Counted from the first letter of the stretch, positions 1-5,913 are shown. The stretch: 6,304 nt of DNA from 2-01-FULL-40-42 sp964349415 (GCA_964349415.1 CAYGGJ010000044.1:1-6304), one strand, 5' to 3'. Program-made: numbers and translations. Notes: generated by a model not told the origin, from the sequence alone.

Positions 1-1991
1 CTCTCATTGTAAAGGAAAAAAAAATTATACTACGGAGAACGGTCTTTGATCTACCAATTGGAATATTTCTAATCTCACAGGTTGCATCCACGATAACCTC
101 GATAGATAGGCAGACTTCATTTCTTGGATATTACGGGAGATTTAATGGTGGTCTTATTTCGTTGTTTTCATACATAGTATTGTTTTATGGATTCGTGACT
201 TTTTTCAAGCGGGAGAACATTCGGAAATTACTTAAGATCTCATTAATCTCCTCTTTTTTGGTTGTTTTATGGGGTCTTCCCGGAAGAATCGGCTATGATC
301 TCTCCTGTTTGGTCTTTACCGGCCAGTTTAATAATAGTTGCTGGACAGATCAGTTCCGGCCTTCGGAGCGGATGTTCTCCACTTTAGGTCAGCCCAATTG
401 GCTGGGTGCGTATCTTGTTATAAATTTCTTCATTGGTCTTTACTTTTTTACAGAATCACGGATTAAGAATGTGACGGCTACACGTCTTTATCGGCTCATT
501 TTGCCCGGTTATCTTTTTTTGAATGTAAGTGCAGTGCTTTTCACAAGATCACGGTCCGCCTTTATGGCACTGGGTATCGGTACATTAATCTTTTTTATAG
601 GAATGGGAGTTATGAAAAACTCTAAAGTCAAAAAAGATGCTCTTATTAAAAAAGTTTTTGCCCCGGTCGTTGCACTTTTCATTATTTCTATTTTATTATT
701 CCAAACAGGGATTCCCAAAGCGGACAGATTTTTAAGATTGCCGTCAAAGATCCAGGAAAAGTCCATTCCTGATAAGAACGTGACGCCCCTTAGTTCTGAG
801 GTTACTGAATCTTTAGATATTAGAAAAATAGTATGGAAAGGTGCATGGGAGCTTGGATTAAGATATCCATTGTTTGGAAGCGGTGTTGAAACCTTTGCGT
901 ATAGTTATTATTCAGTCCGTCCTAGAGAGCACAATCTTACATCAGAATGGGATTATTTATACAACAAGGCTCATAACGAATTTTTGAATTATCTTGCGAC
1001 AACAGGTTTCTTAGGGCTGGCTTCGTACTTATTTTTCATCTCCTTTTTCCTTATCTGGGTTATAAGAAAGATTAGAAAAAAGCAAGGAGGAGAAGCTGTG
1101 TTTTTAATTGCATTCGCCTGCGCCTGGATTTCGATACTTATCACCAATTTCTTCGGATTTTCTACCACCACCATCAATCTATATTTTTACCTAATACCGG
1201 CTATTTTATTAGTATCGGTTTCTCCCAAAAAGTCGAAGGAGTTGTTTCTCTATTCTCAAGAAAAGAAGCTTAATCAGAAAGTTTCTTACGCTATTGTAGG
1301 ATTGACGAGTTTCTTCTTAATTAGTTGGTTGGTTCTCTATTATATCGCGGATTTAAATTACGCCTCTGCTACCGCTTATTCACAAGCAGGAGATTTTCAG
1401 AAATCAACAGACCTTTATAATTTGGCACTGCAGCTTCACGGAGAGCACGTATATGAGGATAAACTTTCTTACTCTTTGGCAAATTTAGCATTTCTTGCAG
1501 CATATCAAAGAGAGCTTGAGGTGGCGGAGAACCTTATAAAACAGTCTGATCTGCATAATGAAAGGACTCTGAGAGCATCCCCTAACAACCCCGCATACTG
1601 GAAAACAAAAGGGAAGAACAACTATCTTTTCTATCAAATTACACTGGAGAAGAGTTATTTGGAAAAAGCCATAATGGCGCTGGGAGAGAACCAGAAAATT
1701 GCGCCGACAGATCCAAAAGTTCCCTACACGATCTCTATTTTTTACTCGTTATTGGCGGACGAAGAGCAGGATACAGAGCTAAGGAATAGCTATGAGAGCA
1801 ATGCTTTAGCTTTTGCCAAAGAGAGTACTTCATTAAAACCTGACTTCCGGGACGGATATTATCTGCAGGCACAGTTATACAGAAAATATGGGGACGTCGA
1901 AAAAGCGCTAGAAATTCTACAGAACATATTGAGAATCAATCCCGCAGATCTTGAGGTTAAGGAAGAGATTCTTGATCTTTCAAATAAGTAA
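1..1991 (+). CDS. O-antigen ligase/polymerase-like membrane protein with C-terminal TPRs (5' partial)
   Basis: The frame is open to the left edge (first full codon at base 3), so the true start lies outside the window and 662 residues are visible. A TTG at 162 is internal, because the upstream residues continue the family pattern (GYYGRFNGG at about 44-52). The visible part has repeated hydrophobic helices and Wzy_C/O-antigen ligase hallmarks: GQPNWLGAYL (129-138), TRSRSA after a helix (181-186), then a large loop with a WKGAWELGLRYPLFGSG block (about 278-294) and HNEFLNYLATTGFLGL (324-339). After the last membrane helix (about 430-447) comes a soluble region with TPR-like helical pairs, clearest at about 449-478 and 614-647. 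This family joins or polymerises undecaprenyl-linked glycans at the outer face of the membrane. Members include WaaL-type ligases, Wzy polymerases and the pilin O-glycosyltransferases PglL/TfpO. The sequence alone does not say which; the prepilin neighbours make pilin or surface glycosylation possible. Confidence 0.88.
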   Translation, partial: LIVKEKKIILRRTVFDLPIGIFLISQVASTITSIDRQTSFLGYYGRFNGGLISLFSYIVLFYGFVTFFKRENIRKLLKISLISSFLVVLWGLPGRIGYDLSCLVFTGQFNNSCWTDQFRPSERMFSTLGQPNWLGAYLVINFFIGLYFFTESRIKNVTATRLYRLILPGYLFLNVSAVLFTRSRSAFMALGIGTLIFFIGMGVMKNSKVKKDALIKKVFAPVVALFIISILLFQTGIPKADRFLRLPSKIQEKSIPDKNVTPLSSEVTESLDIRKIVWKGAWELGLRYPLFGSGVETFAYSYYSVRPREHNLTSEWDYLYNKAHNEFLNYLATTGFLGLASYLFFISFFLIWVIRKIRKKQGGEAVFLIAFACAWISILITNFFGFSTTTINLYFYLIPAILLVSVSPKKSKELFLYSQEKKLNQKVSYAIVGLTSFFLISWLVLYYIADLNYASATAYSQAGDFQKSTDLYNLALQLHGEHVYEDKLSYSLANLAFLAAYQRELEVAENLIKQSDLHNERTLRASPNNPAYWKTKGKNNYLFYQITLEKSYLEKAIMALGENQKIAPTDPKVPYTISIFYSLLADEEQDTELRNSYESNALAFAKESTSLKPDFRDGYYLQAQLYRKYGDVEKALEILQNILRINPADLEVKEEILDLSNK

Positions 1992-2001
1992 TGTAAAGGG
2001 T

Positions 2002-2499
2002 TTAGGGTGTAGTATTGGAGCTTGAGACCCCAAATTCACAAACTCCACAACCACAATCAGTGCTGGCATACCCACCGTTATCTGACTGAATAACGCCTTG
2101 CCCCTGATCTTCAGCGTTTTCTATTGTCGAATACAGCTGATACTGTGTCCCGTCGGATACATATAGATATTCACAGGCACCCATACTATCTACGGGTATT
2201 TTTTGCATATAGACCTTTTCGGACGAGGCACAATTGCTCGAAACCTGAGTCTCACAAAGCGCCCCATCAGCGCCAAATATATTAAACGTAGGGTATGTCT
2301 TCTTGTCTTCATAAAAAAGCTCTAATGCTTTTTGTACATTTTGAAGATCCGCCTTTCTTCTCGTATCCCTTCCTCTTTTTAAAGAATTTAGAAAATTGCC
2401 TGAAATTAAAGTGGTAAGAACACCCAGGATTACGATAACGATCATTAGTTCAAGTAGTGTGAATCCTTTTTCTGAAGAAGGGTTTATGTATCGGTGCAC
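2002..2499 (-). CDS. Type IV prepilin / pseudopilin-like protein (second of pair)
   Basis: A type III signal is clear: a short leader, then the prepilin peptidase site G12|F13 followed by TLLELMIVIVILG, with Glu17 at mature position +5. The RGRDTRRKADLQNVQKALE stretch and the YLYVSDGTQYQLYSTIEN segment resemble small pilins/pseudopilins of Patescibacteria. It would be cut and N-methylated by PilD and assembled into a pilus or pseudopilus. I place the start at GTG 2499-2497 (165 aa). The frame is open further upstream to 2724, but that part overlaps the preceding prepilin and would put about 86 residues before the cleavage site. The chosen start lies 7 nt after the upstream stop and has no Shine-Dalgarno, suggesting reinitiation. 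Six cysteines (82, 90, 109, 149, 151, 154) and a Ser/Thr-rich end (SSSNTTP) mark the C-terminal domain. Pilin family is confident; major, minor or pseudopilin status is unknown. Confidence 0.85.
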   Translation of the reverse strand: MHRYINPSSEKGFTLLELMIVIVILGVLTTLISGNFLNSLKRGRDTRRKADLQNVQKALELFYEDKKTYPTFNIFGADGALCETQVSSNCASSEKVYMQKIPVDSMGACEYLYVSDGTQYQLYSTIENAEDQGQGVIQSDNGGYASTDCGCGVCEFGVSSSNTTP

Positions 2500-2506
2500 G
2501 GAGAAA

Positions 2507-3049
2507 TTATTGTATGCAATAATAACATTCGGCAGCTGCATTTGCGGGATCGGGACAGGTGATTTGACTCCCGTTTGCAGCCACAACTCCATTCTTGTCA
2601 TATTTAGTGTTAGGATCTGATCTGAATGATTTTGAAGTTGGTTTGTAGCAAACTGCGACCTGCGGTGGGTCATTTGTTCCGGTAACGTAGATATTATCTG
2701 TTTGTCCTCCTGCAAGATCGGCAAAATCCGCTTTGAGTTCTCCTGTGTCTGTGATTGCCTCCATTGTATCCCCCATGTCAGTTAATTGAGTCTCGGTCGG
2801 TTCTGTACCACCATCCAATGGATTAGCGCACTCTCCGTCGTCACACCACGGCATGAAGTTTTTTATCGAATAAAATCGAATTACAGCTCCTTGAAATTCT
2901 GCTACGGTATTTCTCGTTCCCGTGTCCGTACCCTTTTTAAGTTGCTCAAAAGGGTCAAGGGCAGCAAGAAGTCCAATAGCCAACGCTCCAAGAAGTGCGA
3001 TCACAATAAGAAGCTCTATAAGAGTAAATCCGAAAGAACCTTTTTTCAT
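2507..3049 (-). CDS. Type IV prepilin (first of pair)
   Basis: This 180-aa protein starts MKKGSFGFTLIELL. That is a short basic leader, a prepilin peptidase site G7|F8, Glu12 at mature +5, and a single hydrophobic helix to about residue 31. LDPFEQLKKGTD after the helix is typical of bacterial pilins and pseudopilins. The rest is polar and Asp/Thr/Gly-rich, with six cysteines (69, 74, 134, 165, 175, 178), the last two forming a CYYC near the C-terminus, so extracellular disulfides are plausible. ATG 3049 is the natural start because it gives a standard leader. No Shine-Dalgarno precedes it, but promoter-like boxes lie just upstream. It is the first gene of a two-prepilin unit; the next prepilin starts 7 nt after its TAA. 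It is probably a subunit of the same type IV pilus as PilM/N/O at the right of the window. Whether it is the major subunit cannot be told from sequence. Confidence 0.9.
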   Translation of the reverse strand: MKKGSFGFTLIELLIVIALLGALAIGLLAALDPFEQLKKGTDTGTRNTVAEFQGAVIRFYSIKNFMPWCDDGECANPLDGGTEPTETQLTDMGDTMEAITDTGELKADFADLAGGQTDNIYVTGTNDPPQVAVCYKPTSKSFRSDPNTKYDKNGVVAANGSQITCPDPANAAAECYYCIQ

Positions 3050-3060
3050 GTGTATAATTC

Positions 3061-3089
3061 ATTCAACCGCATTTTTCGGCCTTTGTCAA
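3061..3089 (-). promoter_or_regulatory. Candidate promoter of the prepilin pair
   Basis: On the minus strand TTGACA (3089-3084), a perfect -35 consensus, is followed after 17 nt by TTGAAT (3066-3061), a 4/6 match to TATAAT. The predicted transcription start is near 3054, only about 5 nt before the prepilin ATG at 3049, so the mRNA would have almost no leader. The -35 and spacing are good but the -10 is weak. An alternative AT-rich stretch (ATTATA, around 3053-3059) lies too close to the ATG for normal spacing. Confidence 0.5.
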
Positions 3090-3117
3090 GGAGAATTTTA
3101 TGATTGGATCCTTGATA

Positions 3118-3126
3118 TGGTATAAT
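3118..3126 (+). promoter_or_regulatory. Extended -10 promoter of rpmF, apparently leaderless
   Basis: TGGTATAAT is a perfect extended -10 element (TGn plus TATAAT at 3121-3126). It ends 7 nt before the rpmF ATG at 3134, so the expected transcription start falls at about 3133-3134, at or one base before the start codon. No good -35 is seen at 16-18 nt (TTATGA at best), as expected for an extended -10 promoter. It probably drives rpmF-nusB-rnc and runs divergently from the prepilin promoter within the same 84-nt gap. Confidence 0.65.
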
Positions 3127-3133
3127 TTGACTT

Positions 3134-3283
3134 ATGGCTCCTCTGCCAAAGCGTAAACATTCAAAAAAAAGAAGCGGGACTCGTAAAAGTTCAAGAGCGG
3201 TGAAATTTCCAGCTCTTGTGACTTGTCCCAACTGTAAAAAGCCGAAACTACCTCACAGACCGTGCAAACACTGCGGAAAATAA
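3134..3283 (+). CDS. rpmF: 50S ribosomal protein L32 (bL32), zinc-ribbon form
   Basis: This short gene of 49 codons plus TAA encodes a very basic protein starting MAPLPKRKHSKKRSGTRKSS, the normal bL32 N-terminal pattern (MAvPKrk.SksrrgkRrs). It ends in a four-cysteine zinc ribbon: CPNC at 31-34 and CKHC at 44-47, with the family's final short basic tail. It is a structural protein of the large ribosomal subunit. The ATG fits both the protein alignment and an extended -10 box 7 nt upstream. There is no usable Shine-Dalgarno; an AAGGAG at 3088-3093 is about 40 nt away. It leads a plus-strand cluster in which nusB begins 2 nt after its stop. Retention of all four cysteines makes it the zinc-binding type. 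At 49 residues it is a little shorter than the common 56-60. Confidence 0.95.
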   Translation: MAPLPKRKHSKKRSGTRKSSRAVKFPALVTCPNCKKPKLPHRPCKHCGK

Positions 3284-3285
3284 TT

Positions 3286-3660
3286 ATGGACAAAAGACAT
3301 GCTCACCGCATTCAGATTGTTCAGCAACTCTTTCCTCTTGGATTTGAAGGCTTAGCGCCCGCATCAGTTGAAGAGACAGATGAAGTTACAGCTAAGATAA
3401 TCAAAAACCTTTCGCAAATCGACGAGACAATTCAAAAATTTGCGCCAAGGTACCCTATTAAAAAAATTGCAAAAATAGACTTGAGCATACTGCGCCTTAG
3501 TATGTATGAACTATTGGTGGAAAAAAAGCAGCCTCCCAAAGTCATCATAGATGAGGCGGTTACTCTCGCAAAAGAATTCGGAAATGAAAAATCCTACTCA
3601 TTTATAAATGGAGTGCTGGGGAGCGCACTAAAAGAATCAGACCAAAATGAAACCGCTTAG
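3286..3660 (+). CDS. nusB: Transcription antitermination factor NusB
   Basis: The 124-aa all-helical protein matches NusB. A basic MDKRHAHRIQIVQQLF start fits the first RNA-binding helix. KIAKIDLSILRLSMYELL (60-77) fits the conserved r...vd..ILRla.yEl block. VIIDEAVTLAKEFGNEKSYSFINGVL (86-111) fits the INEav.lAK.fg...s..fvNgvLd block. NusB binds boxA RNA with NusE (S10) to support rRNA antitermination and rRNA maturation. ATG 3286 is chosen over an in-frame GTG at 3262, which would overlap rpmF by 22 nt and add residues not typical of the family. The gene begins 2 nt after rpmF and overlaps rnc by 14 nt, so translation is probably coupled. It is shorter than the usual 130-150 aa; the missing residues appear to be between the first helix and the mid-protein helices (about residues 17-35). 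Confidence 0.93.
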   Translation: MDKRHAHRIQIVQQLFPLGFEGLAPASVEETDEVTAKIIKNLSQIDETIQKFAPRYPIKKIAKIDLSILRLSMYELLVEKKQPPKVIIDEAVTLAKEFGNEKSYSFINGVLGSALKESDQNETA

Positions 3661-4339
3661 CGCACTTGAAAAACAACTCGGAATTTCTTTTAAGAGTAAA
3701 AAATTACTCGAAAACGCATTTGTTCACAGGTCTTATCTGAATGAAAATAAGGCGAGCCCTCTTGCTTCAAATGAGAAACTGGAATTTTTAGGAGATAGCG
3801 TCCTCTCTCTTATCACATCGGTCTATCTGTATGAAAGATACCCTCATTTTAAAGAGGGAGATTATACAGAAATTAAATCTTCAATAGTAAAGACAGGTAG
3901 TTTGGCAGAGGCGGCTGAATCGCTGTCTTTAGGAGAATATCTTTTTCTTTCCAAGGGCGAAGAACAAGGGGAAGGAAGGCGTAACAAGAACATACTGGCA
4001 GATGTTTTTGAGGCGCTTATTGCAGCAATTTTTCTCGAGCATGGTTTTAGCGTTGCCAATGATTTTGTGGTAAAGCATTTATTTAAAGACGTTTTGGATC
4101 AAACTGTAGAAAAAGGTCAATATCTTTCGTCAAAAAGCAAGCTTCAGGAAATCTCTCAGGCAAAATATAGATCCATTCCCGCCTATAAAGTAATGAACAC
4201 TGAAGGTCCCGAACATAAGCGCGTCTTTACAATCGCTGTTTATTTAAACAAAAAGAAACTGGGCTTAGGAAAAGGTTTTTCTAAAAAAGAAGCCGAAGAA
4301 AAAGCTGCGTTTCAGGCACTCCAGGCGATAGCCAAATAG
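3647..4339 (+). CDS. rnc: Ribonuclease III
   Basis: This 230-aa protein has both parts of bacterial RNase III. The nuclease domain carries the signature NEKLEFLGDSVL (42-53), with acidic residues Glu43, Glu46 and Asp50. The second acidic pair is in ADVFEALIAAIFLEHG (118-133), Asp119 and Glu122, aligning with the known metal-binding catalytic residues. The C-terminal double-stranded-RNA-binding domain (about 162-230) starts SKSKLQEISQ and ends in the helix KKEAEEKAAFQALQAI. The enzyme cuts structured RNA, notably rRNA precursors, and acts as a homodimer in the cytoplasm. The length equals that of typical homologues, and no catalytic residue is missing. ATG 3647 lies within the end of nusB (14-nt overlap) and no Shine-Dalgarno precedes it, so coupled initiation is likely. 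Linkage to nusB and two ribosomal protein genes fits a ribosome-biogenesis cluster. Confidence 0.97.
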   Translation: MKPLSALEKQLGISFKSKKLLENAFVHRSYLNENKASPLASNEKLEFLGDSVLSLITSVYLYERYPHFKEGDYTEIKSSIVKTGSLAEAAESLSLGEYLFLSKGEEQGEGRRNKNILADVFEALIAAIFLEHGFSVANDFVVKHLFKDVLDQTVEKGQYLSSKSKLQEISQAKYRSIPAYKVMNTEGPEHKRVFTIAVYLNKKKLGLGKGFSKKEAEEKAAFQALQAIAK

Positions 4340-4344
4340 AAGTA

Positions 4345-4353
4345 TGCTATAAT
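4345..4353 (+). promoter_or_regulatory. Extended -10 promoter of rpsP, near-leaderless
   Basis: TGCTATAAT is a perfect extended -10 element (TATAAT at 4348-4353) in the 19-nt gap between rnc and rpsP, ending 5 nt before the rpsP ATG at 4359. The expected transcription start is at about 4359-4360, at the ATG itself. There is no recognisable -35. The design matches the box before rpmF. The 5-nt gap is slightly short, so some starts could fall inside the ATG and full-length S16 might then depend partly on read-through from rnc. Confidence 0.55.
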
Positions 4354-4358
4354 AACGT

Positions 4359-4625
4359 ATGGCAGTAGCACTTAGACTTATGCGATTGGGAAGGCGAGGA
4401 AAGCCTTTTTACCGGATAGTCGCTGTTGATAAGCGGAAAAAGCGCACCGGTGCCTATATCGAAAAAATTGGTACCTATAATCCACTTGCAGAGCCGGCAG
4501 AAATTGCATTAAATTCAGAACGCTTGGATTACTGGACCAGCAAGGGGGCATTGGTCTCCGAAGGCTTACAAAAACTTCTTAAATATAATAAAAGGCTGGT
4601 TTCTAAAACTTCTAAGAAATCTTAA
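4359..4625 (+). CDS. rpsP: 30S ribosomal protein S16 (bS16)
   Basis: The 88-aa basic protein opens MAVALRLMRLGRRGKPFYRI. This is the bS16 pattern of an initial beta strand followed by the mG.k..PfYRIVv.D block; VAVDKRKKRTGAYIEKIGTYNP (21-42) continues it. SERLDYWTSKGALVSEGLQKLL (53-74) matches the conserved W...GA..S..v..Ll helix region. S16 is an early-assembling small-subunit protein. ATG 4359 gives the normal N-terminus and has no Shine-Dalgarno, but lies 5 nt after an extended -10 box. It ends in TAA at 4623-4625, overlapping by 3-4 nt the TAA of the convergent pilO (4622-4624 on the other strand). That leaves no room for a conventional shared terminator. The frequent rpsP partners rimM and trmD are not present downstream here. 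Confidence 0.97.
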   Translation: MAVALRLMRLGRRGKPFYRIVAVDKRKKRTGAYIEKIGTYNPLAEPAEIALNSERLDYWTSKGALVSEGLQKLLKYNKRLVSKTSKKS

Positions 4626-5311
4626 AACGGGTTATTTTTTACGGGGTAGGAAGAATCGCTCGCTTCAGTTTCAACCGCAGGTTGGATTTCGAAACTTACT
4701 TTACTTTTTAATTTTTGAAAATTTTCAAGGGAATTTTTATAATTTAGGGCTTTTTCTGCCTGGTTGGTAACTTTTTTATTATAGAAAGTAAGATTGAGCT
4801 TGAAGGATTCGGATTCGTCGGAATTAAGTTCAATTTTTTCGGTGGTTATCAATCTTCCTCCGCCCACATTATATTCTTGCAAAAATTTTAAGAATGAATC
4901 CGGACTACCCACACCGGAGACTACTACCTGAAGCTTGTTCAGACTAGACTCTCCTAAGTTTATAGAATATGAATTTATAACAAATCCTGTCTTTTGCGAA
5001 AGTTGATCCAGTGTGTAAAGAATCGAAAAATAATCTTCAAAGTCCGGAATTAAACTTTGCATAATCTTCACATCTTCATCCAAGGTGTTCGTGCTTTCAG
5101 AAGTGATTGCTACGATAAGGTTTTGCTTATCCTGTAGCTCGTTCGTTTCTTTTTCCAGCTTTTCTATCGAGGTCTGATTTTCTGAAAGTTTTCCAGACAA
5201 AACAGTAAAAAGAACTATGGTTGTAAGAATCAGTCCGGTCAGTACACCAAAGTAGCCCAAATTTTCCTTAAAGAGATGTTTTAGATATGGATTAATCCTA
5301 GTTTTTTTCAT
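4622..5311 (-). CDS. pilO: Type IV pilus inner-membrane alignment protein PilO-like
   Basis: The 229-aa protein has a short basic N-terminus, one membrane helix (about 20-40) and a predicted coiled coil (about 41-68, LSENQTSIEKLEKETNELQ). A compact periplasmic/extracytoplasmic domain includes SLIPDFEDYFSILYTLDQLSQKTG (86-109), the characteristic lip....f..ll..L..la...g segment of PilO. The C-terminus ends YPVKNNPF, resembling the short NPF-type tails of related proteins. PilO pairs with PilN and, through it, with cytoplasmic PilM to align the type IV pilus machine. It overlaps pilN by 14 nt and its ATG lies in the pilN tail, so translation is probably coupled. It is the last gene of the minus-strand unit; no pilP or pilQ follows, because the convergent rpsP begins its coding end there. 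Primary sequence conservation is weak in this family, so topology and gene order carry much of the call. Confidence 0.83.
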   Translation of the reverse strand: MKKTRINPYLKHLFKENLGYFGVLTGLILTTIVLFTVLSGKLSENQTSIEKLEKETNELQDKQNLIVAITSESTNTLDEDVKIMQSLIPDFEDYFSILYTLDQLSQKTGFVINSYSINLGESSLNKLQVVVSGVGSPDSFLKFLQEYNVGGGRLITTEKIELNSDESESFKLNLTFYNKKVTNQAEKALNYKNSLENFQKLKSKVSFEIQPAVETEASDSSYPVKNNPF

Positions 5312-5873
5312 TTAATTTGACAAACTTTCCTTCAAAAGAAATTTCGTAATTTTTTTGAGTATTGTTTTTTTGACTTATAAACTGAGAAAGAGATAATTCC
5401 TCGAAATTTTTTAAGAATTGTTCCGACTCGACAAATTGAAATGCCTGCAACATATCTTCAAGTTGTCCAAATGACAATTTAAACTCCACCTCTCTGTTTT
5501 TATCAATAAGAAAGGAAGAAAGGGTGCCGGACTGACTACTGGTTTTAAGGGTATTGTTGAGGAGGGTGAAATATGGTAAAAATCTGGCGTCATCTTTTAT
5601 AAACTGGCCGTAAGCATCCATTTTTTTTGAAAGATATACCAACTTTGCTTCTTCTTGCTTTTGTCCGCTCATAGTGGTGAGAAAAGATTTTTTCTTGTTT
5701 GAGAGTGCCTGAATCTTACTGCCTTGGTTAAAAAGGAGATATGTTACGATGCCGGCTGTAATAAAAAGTACTGCAGCATAGACTAAAACCCCTATTCTGA
5801 AAAAGAGAAAATATCGCTCCAGCTTCGTGTAGTCCTGTCTGTTTGACAGAAGGTTTATTTTTGCTTTCTTCAT
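5298..5873 (-). CDS. pilN: Type IV pilus inner-membrane protein PilN-like
   Basis: The 191-aa protein starts MKKAKINLLS, close to the conserved INLLP motif by which PilN's cytoplasmic tail docks into PilM; here the proline is replaced by serine. A single membrane helix spans about 25-48, then a charged segment likely to form coiled coil (about 50-85) and a small alpha/beta domain. That domain includes VEFKLSFGQLEDMLQAFQFVE (129-149), typical of the ferredoxin-like fold of PilN/PilO. It would bridge PilM and PilO. ATG 5873 is 40 nt after the pilM stop. No Shine-Dalgarno is seen; TATGAT at 5889-5894 could be a weak -10 but lacks a -35. The 3' end overlaps pilO by 14 nt. The identification rests on the N-terminal motif, topology and the pilM-pilN-pilO order, all consistent. 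Confidence 0.85.
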   Translation of the reverse strand: MKKAKINLLSNRQDYTKLERYFLFFRIGVLVYAAVLFITAGIVTYLLFNQGSKIQALSNKKKSFLTTMSGQKQEEAKLVYLSKKMDAYGQFIKDDARFLPYFTLLNNTLKTSSQSGTLSSFLIDKNREVEFKLSFGQLEDMLQAFQFVESEQFLKNFEELSLSQFISQKNNTQKNYEISFEGKFVKLNEKN

Positions 5874-5913
5874 GGCGCGAGTTTACCGATCATATTTTAA
5901 GGATTTTTTCACG

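Noticed and set aside
2500..2724. N-terminal extension of the second prepilin frame up to 2724
   Set aside because: It lies wholly inside the first prepilin gene in another frame, has no pilin leader features, and would put the cleavage site about 86 residues in.
2786..3125. Plus-strand open frames opposite the first prepilin
   Set aside because: Antisense shadows of a well-supported prepilin; their translations show no recognisable domain.
3088..3156. AAGGAG followed 6 nt later by ATG 3100 opening an 18-codon frame ending TAA at 3154-3156
   Set aside because: It has good SD spacing, but it overlaps rpmF out of frame, no promoter lies upstream on that strand, and the AAGGAG overlaps the reverse-strand TTGACA box. 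Most likely chance.
3046..3231. Minus-strand 61-codon frame across the promoter gap and rpmF
   Set aside because: Antisense to rpmF and overlapping both promoters, with no domain resemblance.
4600..4645. Possible terminator after rpsP (TTTCT...AGAAA stem and a later T-rich run)
   Set aside because: The stem is only about 5 A/T-rich pairs with a large loop, and the T run is more than 10 nt beyond it. It also lies over the two coding ends.
5411..5593. Second minus-strand frame inside pilN
   Set aside because: Overlaps pilN in a different frame and has no start context or family resemblance.
5874..5913. Promoter between pilM and pilN (TATGAT at 5889-5894 on the minus strand)
   Set aside because: A 5/6 -10 match but no -35 or TGn extension; the gap is short and the genes are most simply one operon.
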